Counted from the stretch's first letter, positions 1-9,548 are shown. The stretch: 64,000 bases of DNA from Aurantiacibacter xanthus (GCF_003584015.1 NZ_QXFM01000066.1:78010-142009), one strand, 5' to 3'. The notes: generated by a model not told the origin, from the letters alone. A program made the numbers and translations.

Positions 1-1481
1 TAGTCGTCGGGGATGCCGATCGCAACGGCTTCCTTCACCGCCGGGTGCTCGTAAGCCGCGTCCTCGATGATGCGCGGATAGACGTTGTAACCCGAGCACA
101 GGATGATGTCCTTGATGCGGTCGACCAGGAACAGGTAGCCATCCTCGTCGAGATAGCCGATGTCGCCGGTTCGCAGCGCGCCGTCAATGAAGGCCGTTTC
201 GGTGGCGTCGGGGCGGTTCCAGTAGCCGCGCATCAGCTGCATCCCGCGCGCGCAGACTTCGCCGCGTTCGTTCGGCCCCTTGCAACATTCGCCCGTTTCG
301 GGATCGCGAATTTCGATGGTCGTGTGCGGAAAGGCAGGGCCTGCCGAGTTTTCCTTCGCCGGTTCACGCCCGAGCAGCGGGTTGCAGGTGATGATCGGCG
401 AGGCCTCGGTCAGGCCATAGCCTTCCGAGATCGGCGAGCCGGTGCGCCGCTCATACTGGGTGCGCACTTCAAGCGGCAGCGGCGCCCCGCCCGAAATCGA
501 GGTGCGCACCATCGACAGATCGGGCACCTGGTCGTCGGGCAGCGAGCCGATGGCGTTGTAGATCGTGGGCACGGCGAAGATCTGCGTCGGCGGCTTGCGC
601 TTCACCGTCGCCAGTACCTCTTTCATCACGAAACGCGGCAGCAGCACCAGTTCGCTCGCGGTGTCGATCCCGAAATTGAGCACGCAGGTCAGCCCGAACA
701 CGTGGAACAGCGGCAGCACGCCCAGCGTCCGCTCCTGCATCGCGCGCTCGTTGCCCACGTGCAGCATCATCTGCGCCGCGTTCGCGGCCAGCCCCGCGTG
801 AGTGAGCATCGCGCCCTTGGGCCTGCCCGTGGTGCCGCCGGTATATTGCAGCACGGCGATGTCGTCGGGCGCGACTTCGGCCTGCTGCGCGAGCGGTGCA
901 TGGGCGGCAAGGCGGCGATAGTCGAGATAGGTCACTCCGGCACGCTTCCTGGCGAGATCGCCGCGCTTCAGCGTGCGCAGGCCAACACTCTGCCAGAACG
1001 GCAGCACGTCGGCCATCGGGCACAGCAGGATGCGTTCGAGCGCGCTTCTGCCATGGGCGGCGGCAACCTTGCTGTGCAGCGCTTCGAGATCAGGCACGGC
1101 AATGATCTTCGCGCCCGAATCGGCGATCAGAAATTCCAGCTCGTGCTCGGAATAGAGCGGGTTGAGGTTCACCACGATCGCGCCCAGCCGCAAGACGGCG
1201 TAGTATACGATCACCGAGTAAGGCGTATTGGGCAGGCACAGGCCAAACCGGTCGCCTTTGCCCAACCCCGCATTGGCCAGCCCGCCAGCCAGCCGCTCCA
1301 CCGCCTCGCCCAGTTCGGCATAGGTCCACTCACGGCCAAGGAAATCCATCGCAACGCGCTCTGGATGCGTGGCCACAGAATGATCGAGCGCTTCGGTCAG
1401 AACCCGTTTGCGCAAAGCCCCGGAGGCGTCGAGAATGCGGCTCGTGTCGAGCGGCAGGATTTCCGATTCAGCCTGGTTCAT
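1..1481 (-). CDS. Long-chain fatty-acid--CoA ligase (AMP-binding), 3' end beyond the window
   Basis: Adenylate-forming enzyme that would activate a free fatty acid to its CoA thioester at the start of beta-oxidation. The minus-strand frame is open from an ATG at 1481 (MNQAESEILPLD) to the window edge. It carries the AMP-binding P-loop QYTGGTTGRPKGAMLTH near residue 210 and, close to the edge, LFLVDRIKDIILCSGYNVYP, the hinge and C-terminal domain core of acyl-CoA synthetases. About 493 codons are visible; the C-terminal tail is missing. It is divergent from the thiolase operon, and the shared promoter region holds a perfect palindrome, so the two are probably co-regulated. The exact chain-length preference cannot be read from sequence. 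Confidence 0.9.
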   Translation of the reverse strand, partial: MNQAESEILPLDTSRILDASGALRKRVLTEALDHSVATHPERVAMDFLGREWTYAELGEAVERLAGGLANAGLGKGDRFGLCLPNTPYSVIVYYAVLRLGAIVVNLNPLYSEHELEFLIADSGAKIIAVPDLEALHSKVAAAHGRSALERILLCPMADVLPFWQSVGLRTLKRGDLARKRAGVTYLDYRRLAAHAPLAQQAEVAPDDIAVLQYTGGTTGRPKGAMLTHAGLAANAAQMMLHVGNERAMQERTLGVLPLFHVFGLTCVLNFGIDTASELVLLPRFVMKEVLATVKRKPPTQIFAVPTIYNAIGSLPDDQVPDLSMVRTSISGGAPLPLEVRTQYERRTGSPISEGYGLTEASPIITCNPLLGREPAKENSAGPAFPHTTIEIRDPETGECCKGPNERGEVCARGMQLMRGYWNRPDATETAFIDGALRTGDIGYLDEDGYLFLVDRIKDIILCSGYNVYPRIIEDAAYEHPAVKEAVAIGIPDD

Positions 1482-1544
1482 CAGGCGCCCTTTCCCGTTA
1501 TGATGCGTTAGTTTGCCGAAACCGCATCTTGATTTTGTTCTGCT

Positions 1545-1558
1545 TGACGTATACGTCA
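1545..1558. promoter_or_regulatory. Perfect 14-bp palindrome in the divergent fad promoter region
   Basis: TGACGTATACGTCA is its own reverse complement and lies between the divergent acyl-CoA ligase (ATG at 1481) and thiolase (ATG at 1635). With the flanking base it reads TTGACG, a good -35 on the plus strand, followed about 19 bases later by TTATCG. Such symmetric sites overlapping promoters of acyl-CoA genes are typical operators of TetR- or MerR-type regulators of fatty acid or branched-chain acid catabolism. The regulator is not encoded in the window, so its identity is inference. Confidence 0.6.
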
Positions 1559-1634
1559 GCCTCCGAACTTTATCGTAACAAAACGGCGCAAAAGGTCAAT
1601 CGCGCTGGAGAGAAGAGAGAAAGGCACCGTTCCC

Positions 1635-2768
1635 ATGAGCCAGGCTGTTATCGCCGGATATGTCCGTTCGCCCTTCCACCCCGCCTATCGCGGTGCGCTG
1701 GCCAAGGTGCGTCCCGACGATCTGGCCGCCAATACCGTCAAGGGTCTGATCGAGCGCACCGGCGTGAAGGCCGAGGATATCGAGGATCTGGTGCTCGGCT
1801 GTGCCTTCCCCGAGGGCGAACAGGGCTTCAATCTTGCTCGCCTCGTTGTGCTGCTGGCCGATCTGCCGCAGTCGATTGGCGGGATCACGATGAACCGCTT
1901 CTGCGGCTCGTCGATGAGCGCGGTGCACTATGCCGCTGGCCAGATCGCGCTTGGCGCGGGCGAGGTGTTCATCTGCGCGGGCGTCGAATCGATGAGCCGG
2001 GTGCCGATGACCGGGTTCAACCCGATGCCCAACCCCGAGTTGGCGCAGCGCAGCGCCGCCTATCTCGGCATGGGTGACACCGCCGAGAACGTGGCGAAGA
2101 AATACGACCTCTCGCGCGCCGCGCAGGAAGAGTTCGCCGTCGCCAGTCAGAAGAAGGCAGGCGCCGCCATCGAAGCGGGCAAGCTGAAGGACGAGATCGT
2201 GCCGATCCAGACCGCCGGCGGGCTTGTCGAAGTCGACGGTACGCCCCGCCCCGGCACCACGGCGGAAGACCTTGCCGGGCTGAAGCTCGCCTTCGACCAG
2301 AACGGCACCGTTACGGCGGGCACCTCCTCGCCGCTGACCGATGGCGCGGCCGCGCTGCTGGTCTGCTCGGAGGACTATGCCAAGGCGAACGGCCTTCCGG
2401 TTCTCGCCAAGATCAAAAGCATGGCAATTTCCGGCTGCGCGCCCGAGATCATGGGCATCGGCCCGGTCGAGGCGACCCGCAAGGCGCTCAAGCGCGCTGG
2501 CCTGACCATGGATGATATCGATATCGTCGAACTGAACGAGGCCTTCTCCAGCCAGTCGCTGGCCTGCATCGGTGACCTCGGCATTCCTCCTGAGAAGATC
2601 AACCTCGACGGCGGCGCGATTGCCATCGGCCACCCGCTCGGCGCGACCGGCGCGCGGATCACCGGCAAGGTCGCCCAGCTGCTGAAGCGCGAAGGCAAGA
2701 AATATGCGCTCGCCACCCAGTGCATCGGTGGCGGTCAGGGCATCGCCACCATTCTGGAGGCCGAATAA
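1635..2768 (+). CDS. Acetyl-CoA acyltransferase (thiolase, FadA-like)
   Basis: 377-residue thiolase that cleaves 3-ketoacyl-CoA to acetyl-CoA plus a shortened acyl-CoA, the last step of beta-oxidation. The nucleophilic Cys90 sits in NRFCGSS, the NEAF motif is at 301-304, the catalytic His333 is in GGAIAIGHPLGATG, and the second catalytic Cys363 is in CIGGGQG. The length is normal for the family. An AGAAAGG ribosome binding site lies about 10 bases before the ATG. The stop codon overlaps the ATG of the next gene by one base (TAATG), so it is translationally coupled to the multifunctional dehydrogenase/hydratase, the usual partner in a fad operon. Confidence 0.95.
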   Translation: MSQAVIAGYVRSPFHPAYRGALAKVRPDDLAANTVKGLIERTGVKAEDIEDLVLGCAFPEGEQGFNLARLVVLLADLPQSIGGITMNRFCGSSMSAVHYAAGQIALGAGEVFICAGVESMSRVPMTGFNPMPNPELAQRSAAYLGMGDTAENVAKKYDLSRAAQEEFAVASQKKAGAAIEAGKLKDEIVPIQTAGGLVEVDGTPRPGTTAEDLAGLKLAFDQNGTVTAGTSSPLTDGAAALLVCSEDYAKANGLPVLAKIKSMAISGCAPEIMGIGPVEATRKALKRAGLTMDDIDIVELNEAFSSQSLACIGDLGIPPEKINLDGGAIAIGHPLGATGARITGKVAQLLKREGKKYALATQCIGGGQGIATILEAE

Positions 2769-5098
2769 TGAGCGACAATACGATCAGGAAAGTCTGCGTG
2801 ATCGGTGCGGGCACCATGGGTGCCGGGATCGCCGCGCAGGTCGCCAATGCGGGCGTGCCGGTGCTGCTGCTCGACATCGTCCCCAAGGACGGTGCCAACC
2901 GCAATGCCATCGCCGAAGGCGCCGTGGCCAAGATGCTCAAGACCGACCCCGCCCCCTTCATGGGCAAGCGCGCGGCCAGGCTGGTCGAGACCGGCAATAT
3001 CGAGGACCATCTCGACAAGGTTGCCGATTGCGACTGGGTGATCGAGGCGATCATCGAGCGGCTCGACATCAAGCAGGACCTGTATGCGAAGCTGGAAAAG
3101 GTCCGCACCCTCGGCACGGCGGTGAGTTCGAACACCTCGACCATCCCGCTCGCGCAGCTGACCGATGGCCGCTCGGACGAATTCAAGCGTGATTTCCTCA
3201 TCACCCACTTCTTCAATCCGCCGCGCTACATGCGGCTGATCGAGATCGTGGCAGGCCCGCAGAGCGATCCGGCCACCGTCGCCAAGGTGCGCGACTTTGC
3301 CGACCGCAAGCTCGGCAAGACGCCGGTCGACTGCGAGGATTCGCCCGGCTTCATCGCCAACCGCATCGGCACCTTCTGGATTCAGGCCGCGGTCAACGCC
3401 GCTTTCGACATGGGCATTTCGGTCGAAGACGCCGATGCCATTGGCGGCAAGCCGATGGGTGTGCCCAAGACCGGCATTTTCGGGCTGATCGACCTGATCG
3501 GGCTCGATCTGATGCCCTATCTGCAGAAGAGCCTCACCAGCACCCTGCCCGCCGACGATCCCTACCAGAAGATCGCCCGCAGCGAGCCGCTGATCGAGAA
3601 GCTGATTTCCGAAGGCTACACCGGCCGCAAGGGCAAGGGCGGGTTCTACCGCATCAACCGCGAGGGTGGCGGCAAGGTCAAGGAAGCGATCGACCTCAAG
3701 TCGGGCGAGTTCTCCGCCGCGCGCGGGTCGAGCGTGGTGCGCGGATCGGCGGCCAAGGGTGATCTGGCCAAGCTGATTTCGATCCCCGGCAAGGTCGGCG
3801 ACTATGCCTGGGCGATCCTCGGCCCGACCCTGTCCTACTCGGCCTCGATCGTGCCTGAGGCGACGCAGACCATCGTCGGCGTCGATGACGCGATGAAGCT
3901 CGGCTACAACTGGAAGTCCGGCCCCTTCGAGATGATCGACAAGATTGGCGCTGCCAGGCTGGTCGAGCGCTTGAAGGCCGATGGCCTGCCGGTGCCGCCG
4001 CTGCTCGAACAGGTGGGTGACGGCACGTTCTACCGGGTCGAAAACGGCAAGCGCCAGTATTTCGGCACCGATGGCGACTATCATGACGTAGTGCGCCCCG
4101 AAGGCGTGCTGCTGCTCGAAGACATCAAGCTTTCCGCGCAGCCGCTGATCAAAAACGGCTCGGCCGCGCTGTGGGACGTGGGCGACGGGGTCGTCTGCCT
4201 CGAATTCACCGGCAAGATGAACACGCTCGAAGGCGAGGTCATGAAGCTGATCCAGCAGGCCATTCCGGTGGTCGCCAAGGACTTCAAGGCGCTGGTGATC
4301 TACAACGAAGGCCCGGCTTTCTCGGCGGGCGCGAACCTTGGGCTTGCCATCTTCGCGATGAACATCGCCGCCTGGAGCGAGGTCGAGAAGCTGGTCAAGG
4401 GCGGACAAGCGGCGTTGAAGGCGCTCAAATATGCGCCCTTCCCTGTCGTCGCCGCGCCCACCGGGCTGGCGCTGGGCGGGGGCTGCGAGATGTGCCTCAA
4501 CTCCGACGCGATCCAGCCCCATGCCGAGACCTATATCGGCCTCGTCGAAACGGGCGTCGGCATCATCCCCGGCTGGGGCGGATGCGGCGAAATGCTCGAA
4601 CGCTGGATCGACAATCCCCGCCATCCAAAAGGCCCGATGGCCGCGGTGAGCAAGGTGTTCGAGATTGTCTCTACGGCGACCGTGGCAAAGAGTGCTGCCG
4701 AAGCCAAGGAACTGGGCTTCGTGCGCCCGACCGACGAGATCACCATGAACCGCGACCGTCTGCTGTTCGACGCCAAGCAGCGCGCGCTTGGCATGGTCGA
4801 AGGTTACCAGCCGCCCGAAAAGCCCGAGTTCCGCCTGCCCGGCGCTTCGGGACGCGCGGCGCTCAAGCTGGCGGTCGATGATTTCCGCAAGCGCGGCATG
4901 GCCACTCCGCACGACGAGGTGGTGGCCGCTGAGCTGGCCCATGTCCTCACCGGCGGCGACACCGATCCAACCGAACTCGTCACCGAAGACCAGCTGCTGA
5001 AGCTGGAGTTCGAGGGCTTCATGCGGCTGGTCCGCAATCCGAATTCGCAGGCGCGGGTCGAGCACATGCTCGAAACCGGCAAGCCGCTCAGGAACTAA
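2768..5098 (+). CDS. 3-hydroxyacyl-CoA dehydrogenase / enoyl-CoA hydratase (FadJ/FadB-like alpha subunit)
   Basis: 776-residue multifunctional beta-oxidation protein. The order is NAD-binding Rossmann domain first (GAGTMGAG at residues 13-20), then the 3HCDH C-terminal domain (SPGFIANRIG), then a crotonase-fold hydratase from about residue 470 (FSAGANL oxyanion region and GLALGGGCEMCLNSD). This order is the reverse of E. coli FadB/FadJ but is common in alphaproteobacterial homologues. The start at 2768 is chosen because it overlaps the thiolase stop; an in-frame start at 2720 would lie deep in the thiolase gene. It should form a complex or at least a pathway unit with the thiolase. A 167-bp repeat-containing gap separates it from the acyl-CoA dehydrogenase. 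Confidence 0.93.
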   Translation: MSDNTIRKVCVIGAGTMGAGIAAQVANAGVPVLLLDIVPKDGANRNAIAEGAVAKMLKTDPAPFMGKRAARLVETGNIEDHLDKVADCDWVIEAIIERLDIKQDLYAKLEKVRTLGTAVSSNTSTIPLAQLTDGRSDEFKRDFLITHFFNPPRYMRLIEIVAGPQSDPATVAKVRDFADRKLGKTPVDCEDSPGFIANRIGTFWIQAAVNAAFDMGISVEDADAIGGKPMGVPKTGIFGLIDLIGLDLMPYLQKSLTSTLPADDPYQKIARSEPLIEKLISEGYTGRKGKGGFYRINREGGGKVKEAIDLKSGEFSAARGSSVVRGSAAKGDLAKLISIPGKVGDYAWAILGPTLSYSASIVPEATQTIVGVDDAMKLGYNWKSGPFEMIDKIGAARLVERLKADGLPVPPLLEQVGDGTFYRVENGKRQYFGTDGDYHDVVRPEGVLLLEDIKLSAQPLIKNGSAALWDVGDGVVCLEFTGKMNTLEGEVMKLIQQAIPVVAKDFKALVIYNEGPAFSAGANLGLAIFAMNIAAWSEVEKLVKGGQAALKALKYAPFPVVAAPTGLALGGGCEMCLNSDAIQPHAETYIGLVETGVGIIPGWGGCGEMLERWIDNPRHPKGPMAAVSKVFEIVSTATVAKSAAEAKELGFVRPTDEITMNRDRLLFDAKQRALGMVEGYQPPEKPEFRLPGASGRAALKLAVDDFRKRGMATPHDEVVAAELAHVLTGGDTDPTELVTEDQLLKLEFEGFMRLVRNPNSQARVEHMLETGKPLRN

Positions 5099-5130
5099 GA
5101 CAAGAAAGATGCCCGCCTCTTATCCCACCT

Positions 5131-5225
5131 CCGCTCATCCTGAGCCTGTCGAAGGACAGCCACGACGCTCGCCCCAAGTCGGGGCAACACCGGCGCGCGG
5201 CCTTCGACAAGCTCAGGCTGAGCGG
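5131..5225. repeat. Palindromic REP-like element, paired inverted arms
   Basis: The left arm (5131-5155, CCGCTCATCCTGAGCCTG...) and right arm (5201-5225, ending GCTCAGGCTGAGCGG) are inverted copies of 25 bases with two mismatches, around a central small hairpin GCCCCAAGTCGGGGC. The core CCTTCGACAAGCTCAGG is a repeat I recognise from many sphingomonad genomes. Related half-copies occur at 55738-55768 and 59196-59213. It sits between two genes of the fad operon and could fold in the mRNA and affect expression of the downstream gene. Confidence 0.8.
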
Positions 5226-5265
5226 GCGTGGGTTACGGCAAGCGGGGCTTAAGGAGAGACAAGCG

Positions 5266-7056
5266 ATGCAAGTCTATGACGCACCCATTCGCGACATGCG
5301 CTTCGTGCTCGAAGAGCTGCACAACGACGATGGCTTTGGCGATGTCGAAGGGTACGAGGATTTCGATTCCGACGTATCCACCGCAATTCTCGAAGAAGCG
5401 GGCAAACTGTGCAAGGAAGTGCTGCTGCCGATCAACTGGTCGGGCGATCAGGAAGGCTGCAAGCTCGAAAACGGCACCGTTTCCACGCCCAAGGGCTTTC
5501 AGGAGGCCTACAAGGCGTTTTGCGAAGGCGGCTGGGCCGGACTTGGCGTAGCCGAACAGTGGGGCGGCCAGAACGCCCCGCATGCGCTCGGCAAGATGGT
5601 CGAGGAGATGACCTGTTCAGCCAACCTCTCGTTCGGGCTCTATCCCGGCCTTACTGGCGGCGCGATGGTCGCGCTGGAAGCTCACGGCAGCGACGAGCTG
5701 AAGGAGTTTTACCTGCCCAAGATGGCCAATGGCGAATGGTCGGGCACCATGTGCCTGACCGAAGCGCATTGCGGCACCGATCTGGGCATGCTGCGCACCA
5801 AGGCCGAGCCGCAGGATGACGGCAGCTACCTCGTCACCGGCAACAAGATCTTCATCTCGGCGGGTGACCACGACCTCACGTCGAACATCATTCACCTCGT
5901 GCTGGCGCGGCTTCCCGATGCTCCTGCTGGCGTAAAGGGCATCTCGCTGTTTCTGGTGCCTAAGTTCCTGCCCAATGCCGATGGCGAGCCGGGCGAGCAC
6001 AATCATGCTGGCCCCACCGCGATCGAACACAAGATGGGGCTCAAGGCCTCGGCCACCTGCCAGATGAGCTTCGATGGCTCGAAGGGTTGGCTGGTCGGCG
6101 AGCCGAACAAGGGGCTCGAGGCCATGTTCACGATGATGAACACCGAGCGTGTGGCGGTCGGCATTCAGGGCCTTGGCGTGGGCGAGATCGCTTACCAGTC
6201 CGCCGTCTACTACGCGAAGGACCGCTTGCAGGGCCGTTCGCTTTCGGGCGTGAAGAACCCCGATGGCCCGGCCGATCCGATTATCGTCCACCCGGATGTG
6301 CGCCGGATGCTGATGACCATGCGGGCTTATAACGAGGGCTGCCGGGCGCTGTCGGGCTGGGTGAGCCGCGCGCTCGATGCCTCACATTCCGCGCGTGAAC
6401 CGGAGGTGCGCGAACGGGCGACCGATTTCGTCGCGCTGATGACCCCGGTGGTCAAAGCCCTGTTCACCGACCTTGGCCACGAAAGCGCCCAGCTGGCGGT
6501 GCAGGTCTATGGTGGGCACGGCTACATCCAGGAATCGGGCGTCGAGCAGTTCGCGCGCGATGCCCGGATCGCGCAGATTTATGAGGGCACCAACGGCATT
6601 CAGGCGCTCGACCTTGTGGGCCGCAAGCTGCCGCATCGGATGGGCCGCAACCTGCGCAGCTTCTTCCACCCGGTCTCGCAGTTCTGCGAGGATCATGCCG
6701 CCGATCCCGCCATCGGCAAGCTGGTGGGCGCGCTGCAACAGAGCTTCGGCGCGCTGCAGCTGTCCACCGGGCATATCGCGCAGAAGGGCCTGAAAGACCC
6801 CGAGGAAGCGGCTGCCGCAGCGACCGACTACCTGCGCTTGCTGGGCTTCGTGGCCATGGGCTATTGCTTTGCCAAGGCGTGCAAGATCGCCCATGCGAAG
6901 CTCGCCGAAGGCACCTCGGAAGAGGCCTTCTACAAGGCCAAGCTCATCACCGCGCAGTTCTTCTTCGACCGCTTGCTGCCCGTCGCGACGGCGCAGTTCA
7001 TGGCGATCCGCAGCGGCAAGGCCAGCATGATGGACCTGCCCGAGGAAGCGTTTTGA
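5266..7056 (+). CDS. Acyl-CoA dehydrogenase (long form with extra C-terminal domain, DmdC/FadE-like)
   Basis: 596-residue FAD-dependent acyl-CoA dehydrogenase catalysing the first oxidation of beta-oxidation. It is longer than the usual 380-residue enzyme and matches the family with an extra C-terminal helical domain (also found in 3-methylmercaptopropionyl-CoA dehydrogenases). The substrate-binding motif CLTEAHCGTDLGMLRT and the catalytic base Glu440 in IYEGTNGIQALDL are clear. An AAGGAGAG Shine-Dalgarno precedes the ATG. It lies downstream of the thiolase and hydratase/dehydrogenase genes in the same direction, completing a beta-oxidation set. The preferred chain length is not deducible. 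Confidence 0.93.
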   Translation: MQVYDAPIRDMRFVLEELHNDDGFGDVEGYEDFDSDVSTAILEEAGKLCKEVLLPINWSGDQEGCKLENGTVSTPKGFQEAYKAFCEGGWAGLGVAEQWGGQNAPHALGKMVEEMTCSANLSFGLYPGLTGGAMVALEAHGSDELKEFYLPKMANGEWSGTMCLTEAHCGTDLGMLRTKAEPQDDGSYLVTGNKIFISAGDHDLTSNIIHLVLARLPDAPAGVKGISLFLVPKFLPNADGEPGEHNHAGPTAIEHKMGLKASATCQMSFDGSKGWLVGEPNKGLEAMFTMMNTERVAVGIQGLGVGEIAYQSAVYYAKDRLQGRSLSGVKNPDGPADPIIVHPDVRRMLMTMRAYNEGCRALSGWVSRALDASHSAREPEVRERATDFVALMTPVVKALFTDLGHESAQLAVQVYGGHGYIQESGVEQFARDARIAQIYEGTNGIQALDLVGRKLPHRMGRNLRSFFHPVSQFCEDHAADPAIGKLVGALQQSFGALQLSTGHIAQKGLKDPEEAAAAATDYLRLLGFVAMGYCFAKACKIAHAKLAEGTSEEAFYKAKLITAQFFFDRLLPVATAQFMAIRSGKASMMDLPEEAF

Positions 7057-7072
7057 GCCTTCGCGCCACCAA

Positions 7073-7188
7073 CTCCCCTCCCCTCAAGGGGAGGGGTCGG
7101 GGGAGGGGTTTGCCCGGTCTCGCGCCAGCGCACAGCATCAGCCTCGCATCCCCACCCCTCGATCCCCTCCCCATGGGGAGGGGAGGAG
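7073..7188. repeat. GC-rich palindromic repeat cluster (CTCCCCTCCC family)
   Basis: Two hairpins, CTCCCCTCCCCTCAAGGGGAGGGG near 7073 and CCCCTCCCCATGGGGAGGGG near 7164-7184, bracket about 70 bases in the gap between the acyl-CoA dehydrogenase and nitronate monooxygenase genes. The same family occurs at 21167-21285, 51416-51507 and 56461-56541. The right edge (GGGGAGGAG) appears to supply the Shine-Dalgarno sequence of the downstream gene. Confidence 0.75.
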
Positions 7189-7195
7189 TTTGGCA

Positions 7196-8107
7196 ATGAC
7201 GGCAATGGTCGAAGCCTTCGCGCAGCGGCTGGCGATCCCCGCCGTCGTTGCGCCGATGTTCCTCGTCTCGGGGCCGGATCTGGTGGTGGAATGCTGCCGC
7301 TCCGGCCTCGCGGGCACCTTCCCTGCATTGAACCAGCGCTCCAGCGCCGGGTTCGACGAATGGCTCTGCGAAATCGAGGAACGCTGCGGCCCCGATGCTG
7401 CGCCCTATGGCGTGAACCTGATCGTCCACAAGTCGAACCCGCGCGTCGAGGCTGACCTCGAAATCTGCGTGAAGCACAAGGTGCCGCTGGTCATCACCTC
7501 GCTCGGCGCGGTGCCCGATCTGGTGGCAGCGGTGCATTCCTATGGCGGGCTGGTGTTCCACGACGTGATCCAGCGCCGCCACGCCGAGAAAGCCGCCGAG
7601 GCTGGCGTCGATGGCATCATCGCGGTTGCCGCCGGGGCTGGCGGACATGCCGGCACGCTCAGCCCCTTCGCGCTGCTGAGTGAGATCAGCGAGGTGTTCG
7701 ACGGCCCGCTGATCCTGTCGGGCGCGATGAGCCACGGGCGGCACATTGCCGCCGCGCGCATGATGGGCGCGCAGTTCGGCTATATCGGCTCGCACTTCAT
7801 CGCTGCCGCCGAAAGCATGGCGAGCGAACCGCAAAAGCAGATGATGATCGCGGCCAGCGCCAAGGACATCACCTATACCGACAAGGTTACCGGGGTCGGC
7901 GCGAACTTCCTCGCCCCAAGCCTTGCCAGCGCCACCCTCCCCGATGGCCACGGCGAAATGACGCTGAGCGACGAAGCCCGCGCCTGGAAGACCATCTGGT
8001 CGGCCGGGCACGGCGTCGGCTCGACCCGCGAAATACGCCCCGCCGCCGCCATCTGCGCACAGCTTATCGCCGAATACCAGGCAGCCCGCGCGGCTTTCTG
8101 CGAGTAA
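7196..8107 (+). CDS. Nitronate monooxygenase (2-nitropropane dioxygenase family)
   Basis: 303-residue FMN-dependent TIM-barrel protein of the NMO/2-NPD family. The opening LAIPAVVAPMFLVSGPDLVVECCRSG and the GAGGHAGTLSPFALLSEI flavin-phosphate segment are typical. Some members oxidise alkyl nitronates, others are enoyl reductase-like; placement behind a fad operon suggests a role linked to lipid catabolism, which is inference. The ATG at 7196 is preferred because GGAGGAG lies 8 bases upstream. A TTG at 7190 is in frame but overlaps that site. The ribosome binding site comes from the edge of a palindromic repeat. Confidence 0.85.
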   Translation: MTAMVEAFAQRLAIPAVVAPMFLVSGPDLVVECCRSGLAGTFPALNQRSSAGFDEWLCEIEERCGPDAAPYGVNLIVHKSNPRVEADLEICVKHKVPLVITSLGAVPDLVAAVHSYGGLVFHDVIQRRHAEKAAEAGVDGIIAVAAGAGGHAGTLSPFALLSEISEVFDGPLILSGAMSHGRHIAAARMMGAQFGYIGSHFIAAAESMASEPQKQMMIAASAKDITYTDKVTGVGANFLAPSLASATLPDGHGEMTLSDEARAWKTIWSAGHGVGSTREIRPAAAICAQLIAEYQAARAAFCE

Positions 8108-8219
8108 TTCGCAAGCTCAAAAGCCTGGCTCCCGCCTTCGCTTGCGCTCGCGGCTGTGCCCCCGTAAGAGGCTCGCCAAACCCACTTCCGCAAACATTCG
8201 CTAGAGACAGGGACAGTTT

Positions 8220-9449
8220 ATGGCCAAAATCAAGGTACTCAATCCGATCGTGGAGATCGACGGCGACGAGATGACGAAGATCATCTGGCAATGGATCCGC
8301 GAACGGCTGATCCTGCCCTATCTCGACGTTGACCTGAAGTACTACGACCTCTCGGTCGAAAAGCGCGACGAGACCGACGACCAGATCACCATCGACGCCG
8401 CCAACGCGATCAAGCAATATGGCGTCGGCGTGAAGTGCGCCACCATCACCCCCGACGAAGCGCGCGTCGAGGAATTCGATCTCAAGCAGATGTGGCGCTC
8501 GCCCAACGGGACGATCCGCAACATCCTCGGCGGCACCATCTTCCGCGAACCGATCGTGATCGACAACGTGCCGCGCCTCGTGCCCGGCTGGACCGACCCG
8601 ATCGTGGTCGGCCGTCACGCTTTCGGCGACCAGTATCGCGCCACCGACACCCTGATCCCCGGCGCCGGCAAGCTGCGCATGGTGTTCGAGGGCGACAACG
8701 GCGAGAACATCGACCTGCTGGTCCACACCTTCGACCAGCCCGGCATCGCCGTCTCGATGTACAACCACGACGAATCGATCCGCGACTTCGCGCGCGCCAG
8801 CTTCAACTACGGCCTCGACCGTGGCTGGCCGGTGTACCTCTCGACCAAGAACACCATCATGAAAAAGTACGATGGCCGGTTCAAGGATCTGTTCCAGGAG
8901 GTGTTCGACACCGAGGGCTTCAAGGAGAAGTTCGAGGAAGCCAAGATCTTCTACGAACACCGCCTGATCGACGACATGGTTGCCGCCGCGCTCAAGTGGA
9001 GCGGCAAGTTCGTCTGGGCCTGCAAGAACTACGACGGCGACGTGCAGTCCGATATCGTGGCCCAGGGCTTCGGCTCGCTCGGCCTGATGACCAGCGTGCT
9101 GATGACGCCCGATGGCAAGACCGTCGAAGCTGAAGCCGCCCACGGCACCGTCACCCGTCACTATCGCCAGCACCAGCAGGGCAAGGCGACCAGCACCAAC
9201 CCGATCGCCTCGATCTTCGCCTGGACGCGCGGCCTGATCTATCGCGGCCGGTTCGACAACACGCCCGACGTGGTGGCCTTCGCCGAAACGCTGGAGCGCG
9301 TCTGCGTGAAGTGCGTGGAAGATGGCAAGATGACCAAGGATCTGGCGCTGCTGATCGGCCCGAACCAGAACTGGATGACCACCGAGCAGTTCTTCGAAGC
9401 CATCGTCGAAGGCCTCGAAGCCGAGATGAAGGCACAGGGTCTCGTCTGA
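8220..9449 (+). CDS. icd: NADP-dependent isocitrate dehydrogenase
   Basis: 409-residue TCA-cycle enzyme converting isocitrate to 2-oxoglutarate with NADP+. The sequence belongs to the eukaryote-like homodimeric subfamily ([13 protein letters not shown] near the start, [19 protein letters not shown] substrate loop, [15 protein letters not shown], and [13 protein letters not shown] near the C-terminus), not the E. coli Icd type. A GGGACAG ribosome binding site precedes the ATG. It is monocistronic: a strong intrinsic terminator follows 48 bases after the stop. Confidence 0.96.
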   Translation: MAKIKVLNPIVEIDGDEMTKIIWQWIRERLILPYLDVDLKYYDLSVEKRDETDDQITIDAANAIKQYGVGVKCATITPDEARVEEFDLKQMWRSPNGTIRNILGGTIFREPIVIDNVPRLVPGWTDPIVVGRHAFGDQYRATDTLIPGAGKLRMVFEGDNGENIDLLVHTFDQPGIAVSMYNHDESIRDFARASFNYGLDRGWPVYLSTKNTIMKKYDGRFKDLFQEVFDTEGFKEKFEEAKIFYEHRLIDDMVAAALKWSGKFVWACKNYDGDVQSDIVAQGFGSLGLMTSVLMTPDGKTVEAEAAHGTVTRHYRQHQQGKATSTNPIASIFAWTRGLIYRGRFDNTPDVVAFAETLERVCVKCVEDGKMTKDLALLIGPNQNWMTTEQFFEAIVEGLEAEMKAQGLV

Positions 9450-9496
9450 GGCTGCGGTGTCTCGCGGAACGGCCTGCCGACCGCGAAGTTATCATG

Positions 9497-9531
9497 AAGG
9501 GGCGCGCGACGGCGGTCGCGCGCCCCTTTTC
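9497..9531 (+). terminator. Rho-independent terminator after icd
   Basis: Perfect GC-rich stem AAGGGGCGCGCGAC / GTCGCGCGCCCCTT with a four-base loop, followed by TTTT. The position just after icd and before the next gene fits an intrinsic terminator. Confidence 0.85.
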
Positions 9532-9548
9532 GTTGTACAGGAGATCGC

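Noticed and set aside
2735..5065. 776-codon frame antisense to the 3-hydroxyacyl-CoA dehydrogenase gene
   Set aside because: Mirror of a strongly conserved gene; composition typical of a shadow frame.
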